Of a stretch of DNA of 10,978 bases, positions 1-7,267 are shown in pieces. Each line of letters starts with the position of its first letter. Position 1 is the stretch's first letter. A model generated the notes under the pieces. It was not told the DNA's origin. It did not search any database and worked only from the letters and a program-made list of their open reading frames with translations. Origin of the DNA: Brachionus koreanus (Eukaryota > Rotifera > Eurotatoria > Ploima > Brachionidae); NCBI GenBank assembly GCA_016987375.1, contig PJRA01000473.1, positions 1,025,312 to 1,036,289 on the forward strand, in the 5' to 3' direction. A program made the translations under genes and the position numbers.

Positions 1-589
1 AATGAATTGGTAATACTTCGAAAACACTTCTATTTATACCCTGTTAAAACGGTTCTTATTGGTCAATTTTTAAACTTGCCTGAATTTGCCCAATTTTGCC
101 CATTCTTTAAAATATATGTAAATTTCTGTTTTTGGTTTGTAATTTTTCGAAATATTTCTTATATATTTTTTTTGGTATCTTTTTATTTAAAATGTAATTT
201 AGAAGAAAAAGTTCCTCTTGGCAACTCCGAATGGCCTAGGGCCTTCATTTTAGCCATTCTGTCATTATTGCTGCAGCTTTTATTTATTTTTATGAGAATT
301 ACAAAAGTAATTTTCTTAGAGATTGCTCAATCCGTAATCAATTGAATTAATATTTTGTTTATCTTTTGCTTCGAGGAATAATGATTTAGAGAAGATTTTT
401 GAGATGAAGTTTTAGAATGTATCTAACAGCAGTATCTTGAATTAGTTGTTACAGAAATTTATTGTTTTAAGAAAAGGGTTTAGTTTTGTCTAATAACTGA
501 AGCCTAAAGATATTGTTTATCTTATTAATCTCTTATTTTTAGAGAAAATTGTGAAGCTTCATTTATTTGAACACATTTTTATCTTATTG
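1..589. other. AT-rich stretch without a supported gene
   Basis: I see no convincing gene here. A plus-strand open frame of about 110 codons (7-345) is rich in Phe, Ile and Leu, has no recognisable domain, and is best explained by T-rich composition. The part nearest 590 lies downstream, in minus-strand sense, of the RT relic and may hold its eroded 3' continuation, but I cannot find the catalytic YADD/FADD block. A short direct duplication (aatttgccc / aattttgccc) lies near 84-104. Confidence 0.5.
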
Positions 590-1020
590 CTAAACATTTT
601 GGAACCCCTGCTCCAATTGGAAAAGAATTTGCTGTTAAGTCATTAATTTTTGCTTTAAAGGATCTGTGAGACAAGAATGATCGTGTCAAAAGGATAAGAT
701 TGTTAGCTATTTTAGTTTTAATTAGTTTATAGAGTAAACCTTCATGTCAAACCTTTTCAAATGCATTATCAAAAAAATAGACCACACACCTTTTTATATC
801 TACAAAAAGACTCGGATATTTTTGAATCATTAGATATGGTTGTTTGCAGTCTTTCTTAGTCGTCTAAAGCCAGATTGTTCAATTGCTAATATTTTATTAT
901 TATTATTATTATTTATTATTTTCAACATATGAATAAAGACTGTTGTTAACTATTCTTTCCAGTAATTTTTCACAACAACTAGTAACACTTATTGGACGAT
1001 ATTTATTAGGATAAGAAAGA
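590..1020 (-). pseudogene. Non-LTR (LINE) reverse transcriptase relic
   Basis: Read on the minus strand, this holds conserved reverse transcriptase blocks in the right order. YRPIS with KLLERIVNN lies near 940-1002, EQSGFRR at 860-884, an eroded motif A region DNAFEKV-stop-HEGLL near 725-775, FLSHRSFKAKIND near 645-690, and SFPIGAGVPK near 595-625. Such enzymes copy retrotransposon RNA at a nicked chromosomal target. The copy is dead: a TGA stands where motif A normally has Trp before His, other stops and frame changes separate the blocks, and a TTA microsatellite sits between the first two. The catalytic YADD block was not found. It abuts a MULE fragment (1075-1312) on the same strand. RT identity is secure from motif order; the clade is not assigned. 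Confidence 0.88.
894..920. repeat. TTA trinucleotide microsatellite
   Basis: About nine TTA/ATT units, with one imperfection, lie inside the RT relic between the YRPIS block and the EQSGFRR block. On the minus strand the array reads as consecutive AAT or TAA codons depending on frame, so it would stop translation in one frame. It is probably replication slippage after the element died. Confidence 0.85.
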
Positions 1021-1074
1021 AACTCTTTTTTTTTCAAAAGCATTGAAATTTAGGCGATCTTTCAGCATCATATT

Positions 1075-1312
1075 TTAAGCAAATATTAAAAATTTAAGGA
1101 CTCTAATGATGAAAGAATTCGGAAGATGTTTAAGCATTTTGTGACATTCTCTTCTTAAAGTATGTAATTTAAGCTTTTCATAAATTTCTAGAGTATTATT
1201 AGTCGAAGGACATTTTATTGCTCTACCTTCATACCAGCCGTTGTTGGTTGAGTCTACCCACTCTTTTTTAAAATAATCTAACCGGTCATCTACTGGTGTC
1301 GTTTTTCTCCAT
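1075..1312 (-). pseudogene. MULE transposase fragment
   Basis: On the minus strand an open stretch of 78 codons starts just after a stop and reads WRKTTPVDDRLDYFKKEW, followed by NGWYEG, CPSTNNTLE and HTLRREC. The order W...YF...W...GWYEG...PSTNN-LE...TLR is typical of the region after the catalytic core in one branch of Mutator-like (MULE) transposases, which move DNA by cut-and-paste. No DDE core, zinc knuckle or SWIM motif is present, so this is only an internal piece. It ends with TAA at 1075-1077 and the RT relic follows at once. It is a different branch from the MULE at 1653-2376, which has the RSNNSLEAWH type of motif. MULE assignment is by memory of the family pattern, fairly sure. 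Confidence 0.7.
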
Positions 1313-1652
1313 TTTTAATCAAAAAACCATTCCATGATGAGTCATAAGTAGGCATTTGTTAGGAAAAGTAATAATTTTTTGCAATAAACAAAGTTATTTT
1401 TAAAATTTTTTTTTTTACAATGAAATAATTATCAAAAAAATAAAAAAATTGCATAAATTTGATTACAATAAAGAAAGTAAAATTGACACGTGACTAATTA
1501 TTTTTTTATAGAGGTAATTATCATCCTTTCTAAATTTGTTTATCCTATTCCAGAATGGTTTACTGAATTTTGGATTTTTGCCTATTTTATCAATAAAATT
1601 TTACCAAGTTTTGTTTCTTATCCCGAAAAAATTATTATCTAAAATTTTATGT
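1313..1652. other. AT-rich spacer between two MULE relics
   Basis: Long A and T runs dominate, especially 1380-1450. The part at 1530-1650 could be an eroded N-terminal portion of the next MULE, but I could not recognise a FLYWCH zinc finger. No gene, RNA or clear terminal inverted repeat is visible. Confidence 0.5.
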
Positions 1653-2376
1653 AACGATCTCAAAGACAGAGCAGTAAAAACTTCGGAAAAACCTAGACAC
1701 TTTACTTGATATACCTCCAAATGATGCTTCTTCATTGCCTACAATTCAAAATCTAACACAAAGAATAAATAGAGAAAGAAAAAAATTTAAGCCTTTTGAG
1801 AAAAATGAGAAGTCATTAATAGATTTGGTAATAGTGGATGAATTTAAATATACAAAATCAGGAAAGAAATTTTTATTCTATGATTCTGGGAATGAAGATC
1901 CTGAAAGACTGATATTTATTTTTTATTATTTAAAAGTGTTGCCATTTATTCCTATTAAGGACACTATTAAGGCATTTAACTAAATTAAAGAAATATGTTA
2001 TAAAGAAAAAAATTATATTGGCCTTCCGAAAACTGAAAAATCTCGTTCAGTTTCATTGTTTCCAATAAATTATTGGAACTTACACAATAGAATCCAAAAT
2101 GATTTACCACGTTCTAATAACAGTTTGGAAGCATGGCATCAGGCTGTCAAAAACAACTTCAATAGTTGTCCAGACATAAATAAATTGGTATAGCATTTTA
2201 TAAAAGAACAACATTTTGCAGAATGTTGTTTAGAACAAATAAAAGTTGGAGTTGAATTCAAAAGAGATCAAAGAGAGAAAAAAAGAGACGAATCAATTAA
2301 AAATTTATACAAAGAATATAAAAGTGAAAAATATTTAGAATTTTTAGATAAATTAGCTAGAATTATGTCCAAGTAA
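1653..2376 (+). pseudogene. MULE transposase relic, catalytic core deleted
   Basis: The plus-strand reading begins with LKDRAVKTSEKPR, shifts frame near 1698-1705, then continues as a run starting LPTIQNLTQRINRERKK (from 1735). This is the conserved linker that precedes the catalytic core in MULE transposases. The same frame later gives LPFIPIKDTIKAFN, then SLFPINYWNLHNRI and RSNNSLEAWHQ, which lie after the core, and ends with TAA at 2374-2376. Between RLIFIF and LKVLPFIP the usual DGTF-type and zinc-binding DDE segment of roughly 150 or more residues is absent, so the joined ends mark an internal deletion. Two in-frame stops (TAA 1981-1983 and a TAG near 2191) add to the damage. It could only have moved with a transposase supplied in trans. 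Confidence 0.85.
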
Positions 2377-2732
2377 TTATTCCATATGATTTCATATAAA
2401 AATTAAATTTTTTTCATTTTCAAAATTTTGCTAGCGCTTATTTGGTTAATTTTAAGCTTATAATAAATTTCGAATAAACAATGATAATTTTTCAATGAAA
2501 TGATTTGGCCCCCAAATAAGTTTTATATTTTAATTTTTGACTTCTACTTCTTTTGTTGAATTACCATGTGCTCTTTTTAAACATTAACTTCAATAATATT
2601 AGCTAGTAAAAAAAATTCTTAAATGAAATTTATTTCAGCTAAAAAATGAGGAGTAAAATTTTTTGGATAAAATTCTATAAATTATTTAAAAAAAAAAAAA
2701 TTTGAGCACAAAATAAATAAAATATAAATGAA
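2377..2732. other. AT-rich spacer upstream of tRNA-Ser
   Basis: No gene seen. It probably includes the 3' flank of the MULE relic and the upstream region of the tRNA gene. An A-run at about 2689-2701 lies about 30 bases before the tRNA. I could not identify a MULE terminal inverted repeat. Confidence 0.5.
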
Positions 2733-2814
2733 GCTGCGATGGCCGAGTGGTTAAGGCGACAGACTTGAAATCTGTTGGGTTATTCCCGCACAGGTTCAAA
2801 TCCTGTTCGCAGCG
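2733..2814 (+). tRNA. tRNA-Ser(UGA)
   Basis: This 82-nt sequence folds as a class II tRNA. The acceptor stem pairs gctgcga (2733-2739) with tcgcagc (2807-2813), followed by G as discriminator. The anticodon stem acaga/tctgt encloses the loop CTTGAAA (2764-2770), giving anticodon TGA (2766-2768), which reads UCA serine codons. A long variable arm (tggg...cccg) is the serine hallmark. The Pol III A box is tggccgagtgg (2740-2750) and the B box ggttcaaatcc (2793-2803). There is no intron, and CCA is not encoded, as expected for a eukaryotic nuclear gene. All stems appear intact, so it is likely functional. It lies 24 bases from the 3' end of the oppositely oriented sulfurtransferase gene. Confidence 0.97.
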
Positions 2815-2816
2815 AA

Positions 2817-2824
2817 TTTTTTTT
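2817..2824 (+). terminator. Pol III T-run terminator of tRNA-Ser
   Basis: Eight consecutive T residues begin two bases after the discriminator base, the standard simple RNA polymerase III stop. The last three T residues are shared with the minus-strand poly(A) signal of the facing gene. Confidence 0.9.
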
Positions 2825-2827
2825 ATT
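2822..2827 (-). promoter_or_regulatory. Candidate AATAAA poly(A) signal of the sulfurtransferase gene
   Basis: The minus strand reads AATAAA 12-17 bases after the TAG stop of the sulfurtransferase. Cleavage 10-30 bases further on would fall inside the antisense of the tRNA gene. This is the only canonical hexamer I see close downstream. Confidence 0.6.
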
Positions 2828-2838
2828 AGAAAATAAAT

Positions 2839-3933
2839 CTAATGTTTCACAATCTTTATTACATCCTCTTCAGCCTTTCTATCGCTGTATTCAGCCCAAG
2901 AGCCCTTTAAAATGTCAAATGTAAAATTAAAATTAAATTATCGTAGCTTTTTTTTCTCTAATTTTACCTTATAAACTGGAATTTCATATCCAAGTAGATA
3001 TGCACAAAAAGCCAAGGAACTCGCCGCTACACTCGATTTGCACGAGGCTATAACAGGCTGAGATAAATTTAATCCTTTGTCCTCAAATACTTAAATTAGA
3101 AATTAAAACAAATAAAACTGAACTGAAACTTAAATTAAATTAAATTACATTTTTTTAAGTCTTGCTGTGTTTTTAGTGAATGAGTTGATCTGTCAAAAAT
3201 TTCATTATGTTGAACATTTATCGAATTTGGAACATGATTGGGTAGACCAAGTACGGGATTTATAGAATTAAAATGACTTTTAGGCCTAGCGTCAATAACC
3301 TGATACTTTTTAGTCTTAATGTTTTCAATAATGTCTTCATAGGTGCGCACCAGACTCAAATTTTCTTCAGCTTGATATTCTTCTTTCTAGACACAAAAAA
3401 AACAAGTGAATTTTAAGCTTTCCTATTACTGTTCAATTACTTGATAGCGATCAATTTGATCAGTCAAGCCAAATCCGCTTTTGACCCAAGCATTAAAGCC
3501 TCCATTCAAAATGGACATATCTTCATGGCCTAGTACCCGCATGATCCACCAAGCTCTAGGCGCTAGCAAGAATCCATAAGGAGATCTATCATAGAAAATC
3601 AAATGGTGCTTGTTTGAAATTCCCTGTTCGCCAAGGTATTTTTGAAAAATCTCTTTTGGAGGAAATGGTTTTGGATATCTTTCGGTTTGTACTGTGCCAT
3701 AGCCAACATCAAAATAAATAGCTTTTTCTATATGACCTCTAAATAAGCAAAAATATAAAAAAAATTAAAATAAAAAATTTTCTTTTTCACTTTTTATAGT
3801 CGGCCAAATCGTCTGTGCTAAGACTTACATCTAATAGGCGATATTTGTCTACAAAATTACTCTGAGATAGCTTGCTTCTTAGCAGCACAGGACTAATTAG
3901 AGATTTGGCACTTTTTTCCAATATTTTATTCAT
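2839..3933 (-). CDS. Rhodanese-type sulfurtransferase (TST/MPST family), five exons
   Basis: It probably transfers sulfane sulfur from thiosulfate or 3-mercaptopyruvate to an acceptor such as cyanide or a thiol. Exons on the minus strand are 3933-3791, 3738-3441, 3386-3149, 3089-2968 and 2904-2839; the introns of 52, 54, 59 and 63 nt are all GT-AG. They join to 288 codons plus TAG, close to the roughly 290-300 usual for two-domain rhodaneses. The N-terminal domain shows GHIEKAIYFDV (about residue 49) and FLLAPRAWWIMRVLGH with LNGGFNAW. The C-terminal domain shows VIDAR (Arg181) and an active loop ASCKSSVAA with the catalytic Cys243, then GSWAEYSDR at the end. The loop differs from CRKGVT (TST) and CGSGVT (MPST), so the preferred substrate is uncertain. 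No targeting peptide is evident. The start is the only ATG fitting the usual N-terminus. Confidence 0.93.
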
Positions 3934-4334
3934 TTTAAAATATTATAGTTTTTTAATTTTTTTGTTGATCTTACCTAGAAAGCAAACGAAAAAAAAATTG
4001 ATTCGTAATGGTTACGTAAGTTAGGGTGGGAAAAATTGAGAAACAATTAAAATTGGAACGTTTTTACTCGCAATAAAAATGAGATACTTTTCAAAAATGT
4101 TAATTTAATGCTAAATTAAAAAAAAAAGAAATTTCATGCCAAAAATAAATCCTTAACTTGAAGGGTTAAAATTTTTATTCATTTTTTTTTTTTAAATAAA
4201 TTCTGAGACTCAAAACAGGTTAAAACTTGATACTAAAATTCAATTGAAAATCATTTATTGAATTTGAAAATTTTTTGATATTTAATTAATAATAGAAAAT
4301 GATAATAATTTTTGTTTTTTTTTTTTTATTAAAG
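3934..4334. other. AT-rich spacer and likely sulfurtransferase promoter region
   Basis: No gene is seen. It must hold the minus-strand sulfurtransferase promoter. On the minus strand a pyrimidine-rich tract ending TTTGCTTTCTAG (AG at 3976-3975) lies 41 bases before the start codon and could be a 5'-UTR or spliced-leader acceptor. A TTACGTAA palindrome, the consensus of PAR-bZIP/C/EBP-like factors, is at 4012-4019. Neither role is demonstrated. Confidence 0.4.
4012..4019. promoter_or_regulatory. TTACGTAA palindrome, possible bZIP site
   Basis: This perfect 8-base palindrome matches the PAR-bZIP consensus and sits 79 bases upstream of the sulfurtransferase start codon. Chance occurrence in AT-rich DNA is possible. 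Confidence 0.25.
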
Positions 4335-4692
4335 AGTTACATCAAAATTGGAAGACTTGTTCAATCTAACCGAAGAGTTTTTATCTCTGAGAAATTCAAC
4401 CAAACACACATCATCTACTTTTCAACATAGCATAATCCTTTCACTACTGACTAAGCTGGTTAAAATAGGCCTAACCATTGATTTATGTTATCATAATTTC
4501 GAAAATAGATCCATTTCTCATCACATCATCAGTAATGATTCATTTTTAAATCAGCCTTGTATTTTTCTTACTTAAAGCATCATTCACTTTTACCTTCTAC
4601 TAGATATAGTATATGAGTTGGTGCTGTTGATGAAAGGATATTTTGAAGATAATGAAAAAGTGGCGCGGAAATTCTTATATTCGTTGTATTGA
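4335..4692 (+). CDS. Two-exon fragment of an unrecognised protein, copy 1
   Basis: I do not recognise the family. A T-rich tract ending TTAAAG (4334) acts as a plausible acceptor. The exon then reads VTSKLEDLFNLTEEFLSLR, continuing with IILSLLTKLVKIGLTIDL and IISNDSFLNQP to 4558. A GT...AG intron of 45 nt (4559-4603) would join it in frame to YIVYELVLLMKGYFEDNEK and ARKFLYSLY, ending TGA at 4690-4692. The Leu-rich spacing suggests alpha-helical repeats. A diverged copy sits at 9540-9765 with the same exon start and the same intron phase, which is the main evidence that the exons are or were real. No promoter, upstream exon or start ATG is visible, so this is probably an orphan piece or pseudogene rather than a working gene. 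Confidence 0.45.
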
Positions 4693-5084
4693 AAATCCCA
4701 TACAAAAGCATAGAAAAAAAAAGTTTATTTTTGAGTCTTTATTAAAATAGATGAAAAAATTAAAAAAAAATAAAATGAAAAGAAAAAAAAAAAGAATCAT
4801 TTATAACATACGAAATAATAGTTGTTTGTTTATTAGAATTTTTTTCAATTACCAAATTTTTAATATTAAACAAAATTGTCTGATTGTTATTTTTTTTGTA
4901 GCAACTGTATCTAAAATTTCGAAATCAGAAAATGAACCATTGTCCAAAACTTTCATTATATTTTTTGCACATAGTCTGTTTTCAAATTTTGCGCATTTTA
5001 TGCGTTGCAATAAACCACTATATTGAACTAATATTTAAAAATATTATACAATAAGCTATATTTGAATATAAAAAGTTGTTTCTT
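4693..5084. other. AT-rich spacer with one weak exon-like stretch
   Basis: Mostly A/T runs. A T-rich tract ending TTTTTTTTGTAG (about 4900-4911) followed by more balanced sequence to about 5025 resembles an acceptor and exon, and an open frame covers it. It has no recognised homology and I see no matching stretch after copy 2, so I do not call a gene. The right end meets the MULE tail on the minus strand. Confidence 0.4.
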
Positions 5085-5730
5085 TTCTTTGTTGACACCG
5101 TTTTTGGTGGTCTACCGCGGCCCCTTTTTATTGGAACTATTTGATTACTATCTTCTAGCTCTAGCTCAACCTGAATTTAAGTGGTATTATTAATTTGAGT
5201 TTCAATTTGCTTTTTGACAGGAATATCCAAATAGAACTCATAAGTATCTTCGTCACTAGATTCACTTACGACCTCATATGGTTGCAAATTTAAACAAGGA
5301 ACTGTATTTTTTGGCCGTCCAGGAGCGCTTTTTTGACCAATGGGTATAAATCTAACACCAGAATTAAACTCATACTTTCCCAACCTCTCTGCAAGTCGTA
5401 TCACATGTTTACAAATATAATTTTTTGGCCAATTTTGACAACTACAACGACTTTTTTGCCAAACATCATCGTTCTATTCTATAAAATAAATTGATCAAAC
5501 ATGAGAAGCATAATTATCAAAGCTTGACCAATTTCATTTTAAAATAGTATCAAAAAATTGTTTGCATATATCCAAATTAAATTCTTTATTATTAAAATTC
5601 GAAGATGAGAAAAAATATAGTTTAATTCGGGCCAATTTTGGTACAATGACCGGCTTATTTTCTAAAGATCAATTATAAGCTCGCTTAATTGTATCAAATT
5701 CTTGTATTAATTTTGGTAAAAAACTAAACA
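5085..5730 (-). pseudogene. MULE transposase C-terminal relic with SWIM finger and AT-hooks
   Basis: One minus-strand frame runs through the region and is broken only by stops. It reads KPVIVPKLARIKLYFF, then FDNYASH, then RCSCQNWPKNYICKHVIRLA. The CxC (5438-5446) and CxH (5405-5413) form a SWIM zinc finger, the usual C-terminal domain of many MULE transposases. Downstream come GRPKN and, after a TAA near 5174, IKRGRGRPPK. Both are AT-hook-like DNA-binding motifs, common at the tail of this family. In-frame TGA, TGA, TGA, TAG and TAA codons make it non-functional, and the DDE core lies outside what remains. Its upstream edge near 5730 meets a LINE relic on the opposite strand. It differs from the other two MULE pieces, which lack this portion, so I cannot tell whether they were one family. 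Confidence 0.85.
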
Positions 5731-5749
5731 CAAGAAAATTTTTAATTCA

Positions 5750-6360
5750 ATGAACTATAAACTATCAAAAATTCTCAAAAAACTGAAAGTTGATAAGACT
5801 AAAGATGAATTTTCACAACTCGCTAATTTTAATCAAGCAGATACGAGTCATTGGAAATTAATTAAAAAGCAAAATGAAAACCAAATTATTCAGCAACAAG
5901 ACTTCGAAAAGCATACTTTTGGTATAAATGAATACATCTCAACAGATGATTTAGCAAAGGCGATTAAAAGTATCTCAAAGATAGAGCGGATTCGATGGTA
6001 TATCAAACAAAATCCTTAAAAACTTACCGTACAAGACTCTAAAACAAATTCACTCAATATTTAATTATTTAATTAAATTAGGACATATTCCAAGTGAATG
6101 GAAGAAGGCAAAAGTAATAGTTATTTTAAAAAAAGGTAAGCCACCAGATTATCCCGGTTCCTATAGGCCAATATCATTATTATGCTGCTTAGGCAAGTTT
6201 TTAGAAAAAATAATTAACCAAAAATTACAAAACTGGGCTGAAACTAATCAGATACTACCCAACTGTCAAGCAGGATTCAGAAAAGAGAGATCAACACAAG
6301 AGCATATTTTAATAATAAATCAATCAATTTTAATGACAAAAAATTAACAGGAGCCGTATT
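5750..6360 (+). pseudogene. Non-LTR reverse transcriptase relic, truncated before motif A
   Basis: The first frame (5750-6019) gives a Lys/Gln-rich linker typical of the stretch between endonuclease and RT domains, ending with DDLAKAIKSISK. Near 5985 the reading shifts to another frame that stays open from 5988 to the TAA at 6345. It gives GFDGISNKILKNLP, HIPSEWKKAKVIVILKKGKP, SYRPISLLCCLGKFLEKII and CQAGFRKERSTQEHIL. These are RT fingers-domain blocks in the right order. A last piece in a third frame, KKLTGAVLIN, would lead into motif A, but homology stops near 6360, so palm and catalytic residues are missing. The endonuclease domain is also absent. The 118-codon open stretch suggests this copy is younger than the minus-strand RT at 590-1020. 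Confidence 0.92.
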
Positions 6361-6485
6361 AATCAACTAATCATGCTCATCTATCTAATAAACTCATCTA
6401 GTTAAATTAATAATTGTAAAAAGGACTTTTATTAGATTATGATTTTTATTTTATATAAATATATATTTCATACTCCAATTTGGAA

Positions 6486-6658
6486 AAAATAATTTTACAT
6501 TTTTACATTTTCATATTTTTAGATTTTTTGTGCAATTTTTCAGAAAATTAAAAAATCCCTCTCAAATTATTTGGTAAACAAAAATGAAATTAAAAAATTT
6601 CTTAAATATTGCACAAAAAATCTAAAAATATGAAAATTTAAAAATGTAAAATTATTTT
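6486..6658. repeat. Long inverted repeat, MITE-like
   Basis: The arm at 6486-6539 is nearly the exact reverse complement of 6605-6658. Both contain the core attgcacaaaaaatctaaa (on one strand or the other), with about two mismatches over some 54 bases and a spacer of about 65 bases. The transcript could form a long hairpin. The shape fits a small non-autonomous DNA element, but I see no clear target-site duplication. It lies between the RT and hAT relics and outside any gene. Confidence 0.85.
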
Positions 6659-6741
6659 CATTTTGCCGATGTCTGGGAATAAAATTAGTAAATTTTACAA
6701 TAATCATAAAAAGGTTATATTGGTTTTGTTGAAAAATAAAA
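6659..6741. other. Short AT-rich spacer
   Basis: It joins the inverted repeat to the stop codon of the hAT fragment. Nothing recognisable is present. Confidence 0.4.
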
Positions 6742-6987
6742 TTAAGTGATTTTTTTGTTCTCGTAAATGAACGTTATTTTTTCAAAATTAAATTTAGAAA
6801 GCCCATTTCTCCAATTCCATAATTGATAACCAGCATGAGAAAAGAATCATTCACTAGAAACACTTGTAGCAGGGGTCAACCAGAATCGCGCTAGCTAAAT
6901 TCGAAAGAATTGGATAATCTTGTTCTTATTCCTTCCAAAAAATCAAAACTTCATAGTTGTTAACTTATCCTTTTTAATTTCTACTAA
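6742..6987 (-). pseudogene. hAT transposase C-terminal (dimerisation) relic
   Basis: A single minus-strand frame reads LVEIKKDKLTTMKF, stop, FFGRNKNKIIQFFRI, stop, LARFWLTPATSVSSE, stop, FFSHAGYQLWNWRNGLS, and FEKITFIYENKKIT, then TAA at 6742-6744. The pattern of LAR-P-ATS-SSE-x-FS-AG is the hAT-family C-terminal dimerisation domain. The stop after SSE replaces the nearly invariant Arg of SSER. Three internal stops show it is dead, but the frame itself is intact across about 80 codons. Upstream DDE and zinc finger parts were not recognised in 6988-7260, so this is a short terminal fragment. The family assignment is strong. Confidence 0.88.
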
Positions 6988-7267
6988 AGAACAAAACAAA
7001 TTTAAAATTTTAGTTTTGATAGATAAAAAACCAGCAGTTTTTGGTATGTAAACTAGATAAAAATCTATTGATGAGTCTGACTGGCCTCCAAACAATTATA
7101 CAAAAGCTTTTGAATCTTAACCTTATCAAACTTAGATCAATTTAAATCAAAAACAAAAAAAATTTATTTAGACTTTATTTTAGACATAAATCAACTTAAC
7201 TTAAATTTACAAGCCAAAAAACGTTGAAAATTTTTTTTTTTTAGAAAAAAAACACAAATTAAAAATT
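6988..7267. other. Spacer with 3' flank of the snRNP gene
   Basis: The right part holds the 3' UTR and flank of the minus-strand snRNP protein gene. Minus-strand AATAAA hexamers are at 7163-7168 and 7174-7179, roughly 90-105 bases past its stop, and are possible poly(A) signals. The left part may be eroded hAT sequence, but I see no clear motif. Confidence 0.45.

Noticed and set aside
7..345. 112-codon plus-strand open frame at the window start
   Set aside because: It has no domain, its composition follows the T-rich base content, and it has no splice or promoter support.
894..920. CRISPR-like or satellite array
   Set aside because: It is a simple TTA trinucleotide run with no spacers.
4751..5026. 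91-codon open frame starting in a Lys-rich run
   Set aside because: Its start is encoded by an A-tract and no family is recognised; only the part after 4911 looks at all exon-like.
5085..6987. TGA reassigned to Trp or Arg, because many relic frames continue through TGA
   Set aside because: The intact eL29 gene ends with TGA, and the sulfurtransferase and snRNP genes end with TAG and TAA, so all three are normal stops.
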